Source: an uncultured Synechococcus sp. (GTDB lineage Bacteria > Cyanobacteriota > Cyanobacteriia > Phormidesmidales > Phormidesmidaceae). From it: a stretch of DNA of 35,310 nucleotides. Shown here one piece after another: positions 24,595 through 32,538 of the stretch (positions are counted from its first letter, which is position 1; every line of letters starts with the position of its first letter). The translations under genes and the position numbers were made by a program. The stretch spans positions 1 through 35,310 of the forward strand of contig CALDSK010000122.1 in NCBI GenBank assembly GCA_937911865.1, in the 5' to 3' direction. The notes under the pieces were generated by a model. It saw only the letters and a program-made list of their open reading frames with translations. It was not told the DNA's origin and searched no databases.

Positions 24595-25487
24595 CGGCCT
24601 GCCGCGTCTACAAAAACGTCACCCGCGAATACTAGCGTGGCTGGACCGCTCATATACACTCGGTTGTTCTCGGCCCACTCAATTTCTAAATTTCCGCCCG
24701 GCAGCTCCACTGTTGCTGCTCGCTCACACTGGTTGTTGAGCACGGTTGCGACTAGCAGGGCGCAAGCACCCGTGCCACAAGCTAACGTGGGCCCGGCTCC
24801 GCGCTCCCATACCTTCATCTTCAGGTAGTCAGGGCGTACGACTTCTACAAACTCGGTATTAATTCGCGCTGGAAATGCCTCGTGATTTTCAAATAGAGGG
24901 CCAATGTCTGATAGCGGCACCGCATCTACATCGTCAACAAATGTAATGCAGTGAGGATTACCCATGCTTACGCAGGTTACCTGCCAGTCTTGACCAGCCA
25001 CGCTGATGGTTTCGTCAATTGCTTTGCCGTCTGGCTCTCCTAGCGTTGTGGGAATATCTTTTGCTGTTAGCACAGGCTCTCCCATGTCTACTCTCACCTG
25101 TCCATTCGGCTGAAGCTCGGGGCGAATTGTGCCCGCAAGGGTCTGAATATTGTAGGTATGCGGCAGCTCTGGCATGCTGCTGTCTTCTGCCTCTAGCCCC
25201 AAAATAAATTTGGCCAAACAGCGGATGCCATTGCCACACATTTCTGGCTCTGACCCGTCAGAGTTGTAGATGCGCATGCTGTAGTCAATATTTGCTTGAC
25301 TATCTGTCTGATTACTTCTGGGCGCGGGCAGGACAAAGATGACGCCGTCTGCGCCGATGCCGAAATTGCGATCGCATACAGCCACTGCCTGCTCGGGGGT
25401 GATTTGGGGCTCTGTGCTGGCCCGATTGTCCACCAAAATAAAATCGTTACCCAGGCCGTGATACTTGCTAAAAGGAAGGGCTGTCAT
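24591..25487 (-). CDS. dapF: Diaminopimelate epimerase DapF
   Basis: DapF converts LL- to meso-diaminopimelate for lysine and peptidoglycan synthesis. The frame shows [17 protein letters not shown] at the start, [13 protein letters not shown] (first catalytic Cys) and [12 protein letters not shown] (second catalytic Cys), as in all members of the family. I start it at the ATG at 25487 ([14 protein letters not shown]), giving 298 residues. The frame continues upstream to 25577, but those 30 residues are translated from a 14-base tandem repeat and look like RPRTKD copies, so they are probably leader. It heads the dapF-surE-permease-TIGR03943 run and diverges from hfq. Confidence 0.95.
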   Translation of the reverse strand: MTALPFSKYHGLGNDFILVDNRASTEPQITPEQAVAVCDRNFGIGADGVIFVLPAPRSNQTDSQANIDYSMRIYNSDGSEPEMCGNGIRCLAKFILGLEAEDSSMPELPHTYNIQTLAGTIRPELQPNGQVRVDMGEPVLTAKDIPTTLGEPDGKAIDETISVAGQDWQVTCVSMGNPHCITFVDDVDAVPLSDIGPLFENHEAFPARINTEFVEVVRPDYLKMKVWERGAGPTLACGTGACALLVATVLNNQCERAATVELPGGNLEIEWAENNRVYMSGPATLVFAGDVFVDAAGR

Positions 25488-25497
25488 AGCAGAGAAA

Positions 25498-25564
25498 TCT
25501 TTTGTTCGAGGTCTTTTGTTCGAGGTCTTTTGTTCGAGGTCTTTTGTTCGAGGTCTTTTGTACG
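25498..25564. repeat. 14-base tandem repeat, 4.7 copies, before dapF
   Basis: Four identical units of tcttttgttcgagg are followed by a partial fifth (tcttttgtacg). The array ends 11 bases upstream of the dapF ATG at 25487, so it lies in the dapF leader within the shared dapF/hfq upstream region. No ribosome site is obvious between array and start. Confidence 0.9.
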
Positions 25565-25708
25565 TAGTCCTCAGCATTCTATACCTACTGCCGCCACCCT
25601 ACCTATAGTCGGTGTCTGTGCGTAGCATTGATTTTCTCGATGGACCTTTTTCTTTTTAAGCTTGGGCAATCTATCTATAGATGTTGTTGAAATGATGAAT
25701 CTCCTCCC

Positions 25709-25924
25709 ATGGCCTCTAATGCATTTGATGTTGGTTTGCCTAGCATCCGTCAGGTACAAAACCTGATTCGCGATAAAAAAACGGTAGAAGTGAAATTGAT
25801 GACTGGCGATACGCTAGCTGGCTTGGTTAGCTGGCAAGATGCCAATGCCATCTGCGTTGAGAGCAGCGAGGGTGGCAACACGATTTTGATGCGGGGTGCG
25901 ATCGCCTACGTTAAGTCCAGCTAA
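25709..25924 (+). CDS. hfq: Cyanobacterial Hfq
   Basis: The 71-residue protein, FDVGLPSIRQVQNLIRDKK then VKLMTGDTLAGLVSWQDANA and MRGAIAYVKSS, fits cyanobacterial Hfq. It is an Sm-fold ring protein shorter than enterobacterial Hfq and without the acidic tail. In Synechocystis Hfq binds the pilus ATPase PilB1 and is needed for motility and natural transformation rather than general sRNA pairing; similar use here is inferred. The Sm2-like end (the MRGAIAYVK block) stands where KHA is found in E. coli. It is divergent from dapF. The 187-base gap that follows shows no coding frame and only a weak GGCT-catt-AGCC hairpin. Confidence 0.92.
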   Translation: MASNAFDVGLPSIRQVQNLIRDKKTVEVKLMTGDTLAGLVSWQDANAICVESSEGGNTILMRGAIAYVKSS

Positions 25925-26111
25925 CCAGCGTAGGCTCATTAGCCAAGCTCGCCAGTTAGGGTGTATGAGACCGTCACACCTATGGCACGCAGTCAGCGGT
26001 TATGGATGCTATTGTCAATGCTGATCAAATTTACTAGGCTCGCTGTACTCTCTTTTTCTATAAGGGATTAGCAATTCTTCGCATCCTTCTGGTTCGTCAC
26101 TTATTGCGACT

Positions 26112-27047
26112 ATGGTTTTCTCCTTATTTTCTCGTTTTGTATCGTTGCTTCAGGCTATTTACTGGCCCTATCAAAAATTCTTAAGTAAACGAATTTGGCT
26201 GCTGCTGCCTGCGATCGCTGGCGCTATTGTGCTCTGGAGCGCTTTGGCGATTCCGGCCCATGCTTACGATGTGCAGGTCTCTCCAGCCAGCCCGACCCAG
26301 GGCGATACGCTCTCTGTGGTTGTGCAAGGTACTGAAAATGGTGAAGCGCCCACTGTAACTGTCGGTGACACCACCTACACAGCGTTTTTGCTTTCAGGCA
26401 CTCGCTATCGCGCTTTTGTGCCTACAAGTCCAAATACCTCACCTGGTCGGATGACGCTGAAAATCAGCGGCCCAGAAGGAAAGAACAACATTGCCGTGAA
26501 TATTAGCGATCGCCGTTTCAACACCCAGTACATTACGCTCTCTTCTTCCCGCGCTGGTCTAGAAGGGACAGACGAAGAATTCGATCGACTAGATGCCCTG
26601 CGAGCGCTGCGTACACCCGAGCGCTACTGGCGCGGACCGATGTCTAAACCCAGCAATGGCTATGTCAGCTCTATCTATGGCAACCAGCGCTACTACAACG
26701 GCGTATTTGCTGAAGGCTACTACCATCGCGGCGTAGACTACGCGGCGGGCAATGGCTCACCGATTTACGCACCAGCTGCCGGGCGGATTGCGCTGGTAGG
26801 CCGCGAGTCAGAAGGTTTTGTGCTCAACGGCAACACTATCGGTATCGATCATGGTCAGGGGGTTACCAGCGTCATGATTCACCTGTCTGGGTTTGCAGTG
26901 AATGAAGGCGACTTTGTTCAGCAGGGACAGCTGATTGGCTATATGGGCGCGACCGGGTTTGCAACAGGGCCTAATCTTCACTGGGGGCTGTTTGTTAACG
27001 GTGTTTCCGTAGACCCGGTGCCTTGGCGGTATGACGGCGTGGAGTAA
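26112..27047 (+). CDS. M23-family metallopeptidase-like protein
   Basis: The 311-residue protein has a membrane segment or uncleaved signal (residues about 29-50, LLLPAIAGAIVLWSALAIPA, ending AHAYD). An Ig-like region (about 52-130) comes before a LytM/M23 domain (about 200-308). Zinc ligands are present in YHRGVDYAAG (HxxxD) and in the last His of NLHWGLFVNG, and VMIHLSG supplies the catalytic-site His. The usual HLH of M23 reads NLH here, so one active-site His is replaced by Asn, which may reduce activity. These enzymes cut peptidoglycan cross-bridges in the periplasm. A 7-base-stem terminator follows. Confidence 0.85.
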   Translation: MVFSLFSRFVSLLQAIYWPYQKFLSKRIWLLLPAIAGAIVLWSALAIPAHAYDVQVSPASPTQGDTLSVVVQGTENGEAPTVTVGDTTYTAFLLSGTRYRAFVPTSPNTSPGRMTLKISGPEGKNNIAVNISDRRFNTQYITLSSSRAGLEGTDEEFDRLDALRALRTPERYWRGPMSKPSNGYVSSIYGNQRYYNGVFAEGYYHRGVDYAAGNGSPIYAPAAGRIALVGRESEGFVLNGNTIGIDHGQGVTSVMIHLSGFAVNEGDFVQQGQLIGYMGATGFATGPNLHWGLFVNGVSVDPVPWRYDGVE

Positions 27048-27053
27048 TTTGGC

Positions 27054-27084
27054 AAGCCTGATAGATTTTTCTTGCAGGCTTTTT
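27054..27084 (+). terminator. Intrinsic terminator after the M23 gene
   Basis: AAGCCTG (27054-27060) pairs with CAGGCTT (27075-27081), followed by a T-run, six bases after the stop codon of the M23 gene. The 7-base stem and T-run fit an intrinsic terminator. The remaining gap to 27240 holds only a leftover open frame without family likeness. Confidence 0.6.
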
Positions 27085-27239
27085 ACAAATTCTGTTCTGC
27101 GTACAAAGACAGCGGGAATACTTTGGCAAATAAGGATTTACTCCTATCGAATCAGTCTTAACAATGAGTCGCTCTTCCTCTTACAACTGAGCGGTCTCAC
27201 TTTATCTAGCGGAATCATTAAACGGAGTTTTGTGCCAGC

Positions 27240-27791
27240 ATGAGTAGCATCGAGAAAATAGTTGACCAGGCGTTGCAGGACGGTTACCTGACGCCTGCGA
27301 TGGAAGCGGAAGTCGGGCGGATTTGCGATACCGCTTCTGAGCTTTCCATTGAAGAATATATGGCACTAGACCGCCTAATGGGCTCTTTGCTGACTGGCGA
27401 GGTTGTTGCAGTTCCTCGTAAGCAGTTTATTAATGTGATGGAGGAATTGGTTTTAACAGAAGCGATCTCTCAAGTGGCCGCTGTAGAAGCAAGTAGTGAG
27501 AAGACGCTTGATTTGGGCGATGTTGCGGCTTATGCGCTCAACCGCCTACCGCCTCTCTATGCCACCACGGAAGAAGGCGCGAGCTATCAGCGTGACAAGG
27601 CCCGCTCCGAGCTGTCTGAGCTGATTGCTCAGCAGGTTTCTGAATCCGTGGGCCGCAGTGTTAACCAGCCCGAATTCTTCCCTGAGCGTAAAGAAATTCA
27701 GCGCGGTGAAGAAGGCGGTCTCTTGGGTCAGGTCAATAAGCTGCTTAAGGACTATGCTCATGACTTCGAGCAGCAGCCTAACGCCGCCTAA
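27240..27791 (+). CDS. ComFB-domain protein, probable cyclic-dinucleotide receptor
   Basis: The 183-residue protein has a helical N-terminal part (residues 1-55, IEKIVDQALQDGYLTPAMEA) and a ComFB domain near 56-130 (KQFINVMEELVLTEAISQVA, TLDLGDVAAYALNRLPPLY, then TTEEGA). The VMEELV and ALN.LPP.Y patterns are the core of the late-competence ComFB family. Recent work describes cyanobacterial members (CdgR/ComFB) as receptors for cyclic di-GMP or cyclic di-AMP, affecting cell size or competence. Ligand and output are inferred here. The tail is charged and helical. An intrinsic terminator follows at 27924. The nearby hfq is a second gene linked to competence in cyanobacteria, but they are not in one operon. 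Confidence 0.85.
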   Translation: MSSIEKIVDQALQDGYLTPAMEAEVGRICDTASELSIEEYMALDRLMGSLLTGEVVAVPRKQFINVMEELVLTEAISQVAAVEASSEKTLDLGDVAAYALNRLPPLYATTEEGASYQRDKARSELSELIAQQVSESVGRSVNQPEFFPERKEIQRGEEGGLLGQVNKLLKDYAHDFEQQPNAA

Positions 27792-27822
27792 TATTGCCTT
27801 ACTCTCTCAGTTTGTTTAGCTT

Positions 27823-27846
27823 TTAATCGCATCGTTAATCGCATCG
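27823..27846. repeat. 2 x 12-base tandem repeat
   Basis: ttaatcgcatcg occurs twice without a gap, between the ComFB stop codon and its terminator. Confidence 0.7.
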
Positions 27847-27923
27847 ATCGTACCTTTGCTGGCCTCTGCTGAGTCAAGGCGGAAAGGATATTCACGCAAC
27901 TCGCTTCTTATCACAATTCTCAT

Positions 27924-27961
27924 AAACGACTGCTTGGCTGTTTGGCTGGCGGTCGTTTTTT
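27924..27961 (+). terminator. Intrinsic terminator after the ComFB gene
   Basis: AAACGAC (27924-27930) pairs with GTCGTTT (27952-27958). Three or four more pairs, including G-U, extend the stem inward, and a run of T follows directly (27956-27961). This is the best intrinsic terminator in the window. Confidence 0.75.
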
Positions 27962-27992
27962 ATTGAAAGTATGATCCCTCTTATAGGAACAT

Positions 27993-28034
27993 CCTTAGAG
28001 GGACACCCTCAGAGGGATACCCTTAGAGGGACAC
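27993..28034. repeat. 3 x 14-base tandem repeat covering the end of the L,D-transpeptidase gene
   Basis: ccttagagggacac, cctcagagggatac, ccttagagggacac lie end to end. The third unit contains the stop codon (28023-28025) and the last codons of the minus-strand L,D-transpeptidase gene. Confidence 0.9.
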
Positions 28035-28682
28035 TACGACAGGCGTGCCTACTTCAATCAATTCATACAGCTGCTTGATATCTTCATTGCGCATTCTTAC
28101 ACAGCCGTGAGAGACCGCTTCTCCAATCAGTTCTTCTTGATTGGTTCCATGGAAGCCGATCTGCGTTTCTCCATCTGACCAAAAGCCAATCCAGCGTTCC
28201 CCCAGCGGATTATCAGGGCCTGGCGGAATCTCTTCTTTGGTGATGGGGTGTATCCAGGCTGGATTTTCAATTTTGCTGGTTATCTCAAATTCACCGGTTG
28301 GCGTTTGCCAGTCTTCTTGTCCTATGGCTACTTCGTAGCGAACAACAGGTTTGGTTGGAACGGCCACTTCTAAATAGCGGCCTTCTAGTGAGAGTGATAG
28401 CCGTATGGGCGTTTGTAAAGGAACTTTGGTTTGCTTTGGCCCGGCCCAAAAGCCACCGCCCGATGATTTGGTCTCAGTAGAATGAGTCTGCGTAGACCCT
28501 TCGGCGGCTTGCGCAGACGCGCCCTGCCTTGAATTGGTTGACTCACTACTAATAGCGCCCAAGCGGTCGGGCGTTACGACGGGCTCGGGAAAGGGATTGT
28601 GCCATTCTAGAGCGATGAGTGTTGCCGCAGAAAGAACGCATAGTGCACTGAAGCAACGAATTATGGGAGGTTGTCTACGCAT
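28023..28682 (-). CDS. L,D-transpeptidase (YkuD domain)
   Basis: The protein has 219 residues from the ATG at 28682, which follows GGAG at good spacing. A TTG nine codons upstream is less likely. A membrane/signal segment (residues about 10-26, CFSALCVLSAATLIALEW) is followed by a Ser/Thr-rich linker and a YkuD domain (about 85-218). The domain has the conserved IGFHGTN and SHGCVRM motifs, whose His and Cys are catalytic. These enzymes make 3-3 cross-links in peptidoglycan or attach proteins to it. PPGPDNPLGERWIGF is also typical of the family. It is divergent from lipA. Its 3' end lies within a 14-base tandem repeat. Confident family call. Confidence 0.92.
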   Translation of the reverse strand: MRRQPPIIRCFSALCVLSAATLIALEWHNPFPEPVVTPDRLGAISSESTNSRQGASAQAAEGSTQTHSTETKSSGGGFWAGPKQTKVPLQTPIRLSLSLEGRYLEVAVPTKPVVRYEVAIGQEDWQTPTGEFEITSKIENPAWIHPITKEEIPPGPDNPLGERWIGFWSDGETQIGFHGTNQEELIGEAVSHGCVRMRNEDIKQLYELIEVGTPVVVSL

Positions 28683-28716
28683 GACTCCAATCCTGTTGGC
28701 ACCGGGCAACTAAGTT

Positions 28717-28758
28717 GACCATAGAGCGCTGACCATAAAGCGCTGACCATAAAGCCGA
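28717..28758. repeat. 3 x 14-base tandem repeat between divergent genes
   Basis: gaccatagagcgct, gaccataaagcgct and gaccataaagccga are adjacent, 34 bases upstream of the L,D-transpeptidase start and 97 bases upstream of lipA. They lie in the shared promoter region. Confidence 0.88.
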
Positions 28759-28854
28759 CTATAAAACAGTATCCGAACGGTTTAAAGATACTCTTTTATT
28801 CCACTGCCTTGTTAAAATCGTTAGGCTAATCTTTAGGCAAAAGGCAAGGTCTGC

Positions 28855-29766
28855 GTGGTAGTTAAGCCAGAATGGTTACGGGTAAAAGCGCCTCAGTGGG
28901 AACGGGTCGGCGATGTTAAAGGCATTTTGCAGGATTTAGGCCTGAATACCGTCTGTGAAGAGGCTTCTTGCCCCAATATTGGTGAATGCTTCAGCGTCGG
29001 CACGGCTACGTTTTTGATCATGGGCCCAGCCTGCACCCGTGCTTGCCCCTACTGCGATATTGATTTTGAGAAGAAGCCGCAGGCACTAGACCCGCTGGAG
29101 CCGCTGCACCTGGCCGAAGCCGTGCGCCGAATGAAGCTGAAGCACGTGGTGATTACTTCGGTGAACCGTGACGATTTGCCGGATGGCGGTATTAGTCAGT
29201 TTATTCGTTGCATTGAGGAAACGCGTAAGGTTTCACCTCAAACGACGATTGAGGTGTTAATTCCTGATTTGTGTGGTAACTGGGACGCGCTAGAGACACT
29301 GCTGCTAGAAGGTCAGCCGGAAGTCTTGAACCACAATACAGAGACCGTACCCCGGCTATATCGAAAGACCCGGCCTCAGGGCAAATATCAACGGAGTTTG
29401 GATCTATTGAGGCAAGCAAGAGCGATCGCACCTTGGACATATACCAAATCCGGCATTATGGTTGGCCTGGGTGAAACGGACGGTGAGGTTCGTCAGGTCC
29501 TTGGAGACCTACGCGCGGTAGACTGCGATATTGTTACGATTGGTCAGTACCTACAGCCTACCCAGAAGCATTTGGGTGTAGATACTTTCGTTACGCCGGA
29601 GCAGTTTGAAGCTTGGCGAGTCGCGGGTGATGAAATGGGCTTTCTGCAAGTTGTTTCCTCGCCGCTTACTCGTAGCTCCTACCATGCAGAGCAGGTGCAG
29701 CAGTTGATGAAAACCTACCCACGGTTGAAGTCGAATAGCGTTTTGTCTGTGCGCTATTCGCTCTAA
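28855..29766 (+). CDS. lipA: Lipoyl synthase LipA
   Basis: LipA inserts two sulfurs into octanoyl groups on carrier proteins. The auxiliary iron-sulfur cluster motif C-x4-C-x5-C is at residues 34, 39 and 45 ([13 protein letters not shown]), and the radical-SAM motif CxxxCxxC at 60, 64 and 67 (CTRACPYC). The C-terminal RSSYHAE supplies the Ser that ligates the auxiliary cluster. The start is a GTG (28855) behind AAGG; the protein has 303 residues, the usual size. Cyanobacteria often carry two lipA genes, so this may be one of two. The 55-base gap that follows leads to the RCK gene. Confidence 0.95.
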   Translation: MVVKPEWLRVKAPQWERVGDVKGILQDLGLNTVCEEASCPNIGECFSVGTATFLIMGPACTRACPYCDIDFEKKPQALDPLEPLHLAEAVRRMKLKHVVITSVNRDDLPDGGISQFIRCIEETRKVSPQTTIEVLIPDLCGNWDALETLLLEGQPEVLNHNTETVPRLYRKTRPQGKYQRSLDLLRQARAIAPWTYTKSGIMVGLGETDGEVRQVLGDLRAVDCDIVTIGQYLQPTQKHLGVDTFVTPEQFEAWRVAGDEMGFLQVVSSPLTRSSYHAEQVQQLMKTYPRLKSNSVLSVRYSL

Positions 29767-29821
29767 TAGTCTTATTCGTGCGTATCTTAAGTGAAGATAT
29801 CTTTTTTGCCACGCCGCTATT

Positions 29822-31969
29822 ATGTCAGCAGACGTTTCTTCTTCAGGCCCCTCTAGAGACCCCTCGGGAGCCAAAAGACCCACTGGCCCCGTTACGCTCA
29901 TGCCTTCGGTAGGATCGCGATCGGCGTATAAAGAAACCGATCGCTTTATCGTTTGTGGGTTAGGTAGCCTGGGTCAGCAAAGCGTTATCAATCTGAAGAA
30001 ATTTGACTACGATCCCTTCGAGGTGTCGATCACAGCGATTGATCGTCGATTGATTGAAGACTGGGAAATTGAAGACTTATCTGGTCAGCTGGCGGTGGCA
30101 CCGATTTTGGGCGATTGTCGACGAGAAGAGGTGCTAAGGGCTGCGGGTATTGAGCAGAGCCGGGCCATTTTGATTGTGACGAGCAATGAGAGCACTAATG
30201 TTGAGTGTGCGATCGCTGCTCGCCGCCTCAATCCCAACATTCAAATTATTCTGCGTTCCGCTCGGCATAGTCTGAATGCTTTGCTAGCGCGTCAGCTGGG
30301 CAAGTTTGTCGCGCTAGATGCGACTGAACTGCCCGCGATGACCTTTGCTCTAGCAGGCTTAGGCGATGACACGATTAGCGTTTTTACGATTGGCAGACAC
30401 CGGTTTCGCGTGGTGGAACGCTTTGTGAGAGCAGGCGATCCTCGTTTTGATGGTCAGCCTGTGCAGCAGCTGCACCGTGGGCTGTTTCGACTGTTGGATT
30501 TTAATCCTGTTAAGAACCCTCAGCAGCCGCTTGGTTGGGCAACTACGGCTTCTTCGATATTTCACCGATGGCAGCCTCATGTCAGGGTAGCCGCAGGCGA
30601 TCGCGTCGCTTATATAGAGGTGGTAGAAGAGCCTAACGCGCCTAAGAAAAGCGCAAATCCGCTAGCTGTACTTCAGCATTGGGTAGAGGAGTGGCAAACA
30701 GGAGACTGGCGCAGGCAGCTGAGAAACTGGCGGCAGTCGTCTGAGCAGTCGATTGGGCGTGTGGTGGCGATCGCGCTGCTTACGGCCCTTATCCTGTGGA
30801 TGACTGGCACTTTTTTGCTCAAAGCTACCGTCCCTGCTATCACCTGGGTCAGAGCCATCTCGCTCGGTGCTATTTTGCTGCTGGGCGGCTATGGTGATGT
30901 TTTTGGTGGCTTTACGCCATCGGGGGTGCCTGGCTGGGTACAGCTAGTGTGCTTGCTGATTGCTCTTGCCAGTATCCTCGTTGTGCTAGGCGTTTTAGGT
31001 TTACTGGCCGATCAACTGCTGAGCTCTCGATTTGACTTTTTGCAAAGGCGTCCACGGTTGCCTCGTAGCAACCATGTTGTGGTCGTCGGCCTGGGACGAG
31101 TAGGCCGCAAAGTGACTAGCCTACTGCTAGAGCTAAAACAGCCGCTGATTGCCATCGACGCTCAGCTCCACCAGCCAGAGCTATTTACGCAAGTTCCGCT
31201 GCTGATTGGCAACATTTTAGAAGAGCTCTCCGCGGCTAATTTGGAAACGGCGAAAAGCTTAATTGCGGTGACTGATGACCAAATGCTGAATTTAGAAGTT
31301 GCGCTGCTCGCCAGTGAGAAGAATTTAGGCGGAGAGCACCTGTTCTTACCGGTTGTGCGTACCCGCAACCAAACGTTTAGCGAAAATTTAGCCGCGCTGA
31401 TGCCGCAGGCGCAGCCTTTTTGCGCCTATGCACTATCAGCAGAAGCCTTCGCCGGCGCCGCTTTTGGCGAAAGTATCCTAGGCTTATTTCGTCTGAGCGA
31501 TCAAACCATTTTGATTACTGAATATGTCATTGCACCAAATGACACGCTGGTCGGCAAGCAGATTGCGCACATCAGCTATGGCTATGGTGTTGTGCCTATC
31601 TTGAGAGAAACTAACGATCCATCAGGAACTCGCTGTACGATTCTGATGCCGACAGATGACCAGTATCTGCAGGTGAATGACAAGCTATTTGTGCTTTCTT
31701 CGATCAACGGACTGCGCCGGATTGAACGGGGGCAGATGACCAAGCCTCGTCTGTGGAAGCTGTCGGCGGAGGCGCTGCCCAACGCTGAGGTGGCTGATGA
31801 TGTTGTGAAAATTTTGATGAGAATAGCAGACTGTAATTCTGCTAAGGCTCAGGCTTTTGTTAGTCAGCTGCCTACGGCAATAACAATAGCGCTATACGAC
31901 TATCAGGCGACGCGGCTAATTCAAGTTATGAAGGCGCGACTGCCCATCAGGCTATTGCCTGTTTCTTGA
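29822..31969 (+). CDS. RCK-pore-RCK potassium-channel-like protein
   Basis: The 715-residue protein begins with a TrkA-N/RCK domain (about 38-155; FIVCGLGSLGQQSVIN is the nucleotide-binding glycine loop) and an RCK_C-like part (about 165-260). Two membrane helices follow (about 311-346 and 375-402), flanking GAILLLGGYGDVFGG, which contains GYGD like the K+ selectivity filter. A second RCK domain (about 415-550; VVVVGLGRVGRKVTSLLLEL) and RCK_C (about 565-630) follow. Usual K+ channels have RCK domains only after the pore. A 70-residue helical tail ends it. K+ or other cation conductance gated by nucleotide is inferred. The protein may be a soluble-domain-rich channel or a sensor. Starts at 29822 just after a TATT-rich leader. 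Confidence 0.75.
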   Translation: MSADVSSSGPSRDPSGAKRPTGPVTLMPSVGSRSAYKETDRFIVCGLGSLGQQSVINLKKFDYDPFEVSITAIDRRLIEDWEIEDLSGQLAVAPILGDCRREEVLRAAGIEQSRAILIVTSNESTNVECAIAARRLNPNIQIILRSARHSLNALLARQLGKFVALDATELPAMTFALAGLGDDTISVFTIGRHRFRVVERFVRAGDPRFDGQPVQQLHRGLFRLLDFNPVKNPQQPLGWATTASSIFHRWQPHVRVAAGDRVAYIEVVEEPNAPKKSANPLAVLQHWVEEWQTGDWRRQLRNWRQSSEQSIGRVVAIALLTALILWMTGTFLLKATVPAITWVRAISLGAILLLGGYGDVFGGFTPSGVPGWVQLVCLLIALASILVVLGVLGLLADQLLSSRFDFLQRRPRLPRSNHVVVVGLGRVGRKVTSLLLELKQPLIAIDAQLHQPELFTQVPLLIGNILEELSAANLETAKSLIAVTDDQMLNLEVALLASEKNLGGEHLFLPVVRTRNQTFSENLAALMPQAQPFCAYALSAEAFAGAAFGESILGLFRLSDQTILITEYVIAPNDTLVGKQIAHISYGYGVVPILRETNDPSGTRCTILMPTDDQYLQVNDKLFVLSSINGLRRIERGQMTKPRLWKLSAEALPNAEVADDVVKILMRIADCNSAKAQAFVSQLPTAITIALYDYQATRLIQVMKARLPIRLLPVS

Positions 31970-32055
31970 CACTCGTCTGGATTCTGTCTGGCGATCGCAT
32001 TGATGTGACGAGAACCCCTTACAATCAAGTTCAGTAAATACGCGCATGTCGTTTT

Positions 32056-32517
32056 ATGACCCTGCTAAGAGAAAGGAAAGATGCCACTATTACGTCAGCC
32101 AAAATAGTTCAGCCTAAACCCGGTCGCCTTCGCAGACTAGGGCGTATGCTTGCCCGTCATCCTCGGCTTGCTCAGAGCTTTGGGTTGCTGACGCTTACCA
32201 CCGGTACGGGGCTTTTTCTTCTTTATTTACTCTTTAGAGGTGCCTGGTCTGCGCACCAAGACAACCTCAGCGTTTTGCACACCATTTTCAAAATGGAAAC
32301 CCAGCGAGAGAGTACGCTGGCGATCGCAGAAGATCCGCAGCAGGTGGTAACACGCTCTTACGATACGCTAGAGCCCCACGTCGGGGCGGATGATTGGGTG
32401 TGGATCAATCGGTTTGGCAGTACTATTACCTACGGCAAGCAAGAGCAGAGACTGATTGCCTCTTGTAGCCCTTACTCACCGCTGTATATGGTCTGTTCGC
32501 TCAGCGAAATCCCTTAA
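32056..32517 (+). CDS. Small single-span membrane protein, function unknown
   Basis: The 153-residue protein has a basic cytoplasmic N-terminus (residues 1-40, rich in Arg/Lys), one membrane helix (about 44-65, FGLLTLTTGTGLFLLYLLF) and an outside domain. The latter includes VGADDWVWINRFGSTITYGK and two Cys (SCSPYSPLYMVC) that could form a disulfide. I do not recognise a family. It sits 86 bases after the RCK gene on the same strand and converges with the aarF gene 21 bases downstream. Base composition matches its neighbours. Only the membrane topology is supported. Confidence 0.6.
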   Translation: MTLLRERKDATITSAKIVQPKPGRLRRLGRMLARHPRLAQSFGLLTLTTGTGLFLLYLLFRGAWSAHQDNLSVLHTIFKMETQRESTLAIAEDPQQVVTRSYDTLEPHVGADDWVWINRFGSTITYGKQEQRLIASCSPYSPLYMVCSLSEIP

Positions 32518-32538
32518 CGCTACTAGGATTCTTAGCGG

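Noticed and set aside
25498..25564. Short array of 14-base units considered as a CRISPR
   Set aside because: Units are contiguous and identical with no spacers, so this is a plain tandem repeat.
27031..27243. Open frame of 70 codons overlapping the M23 gene end
   Set aside because: It begins inside the M23 gene, crosses the terminator hairpin and ends at the ComFB start; no family likeness.
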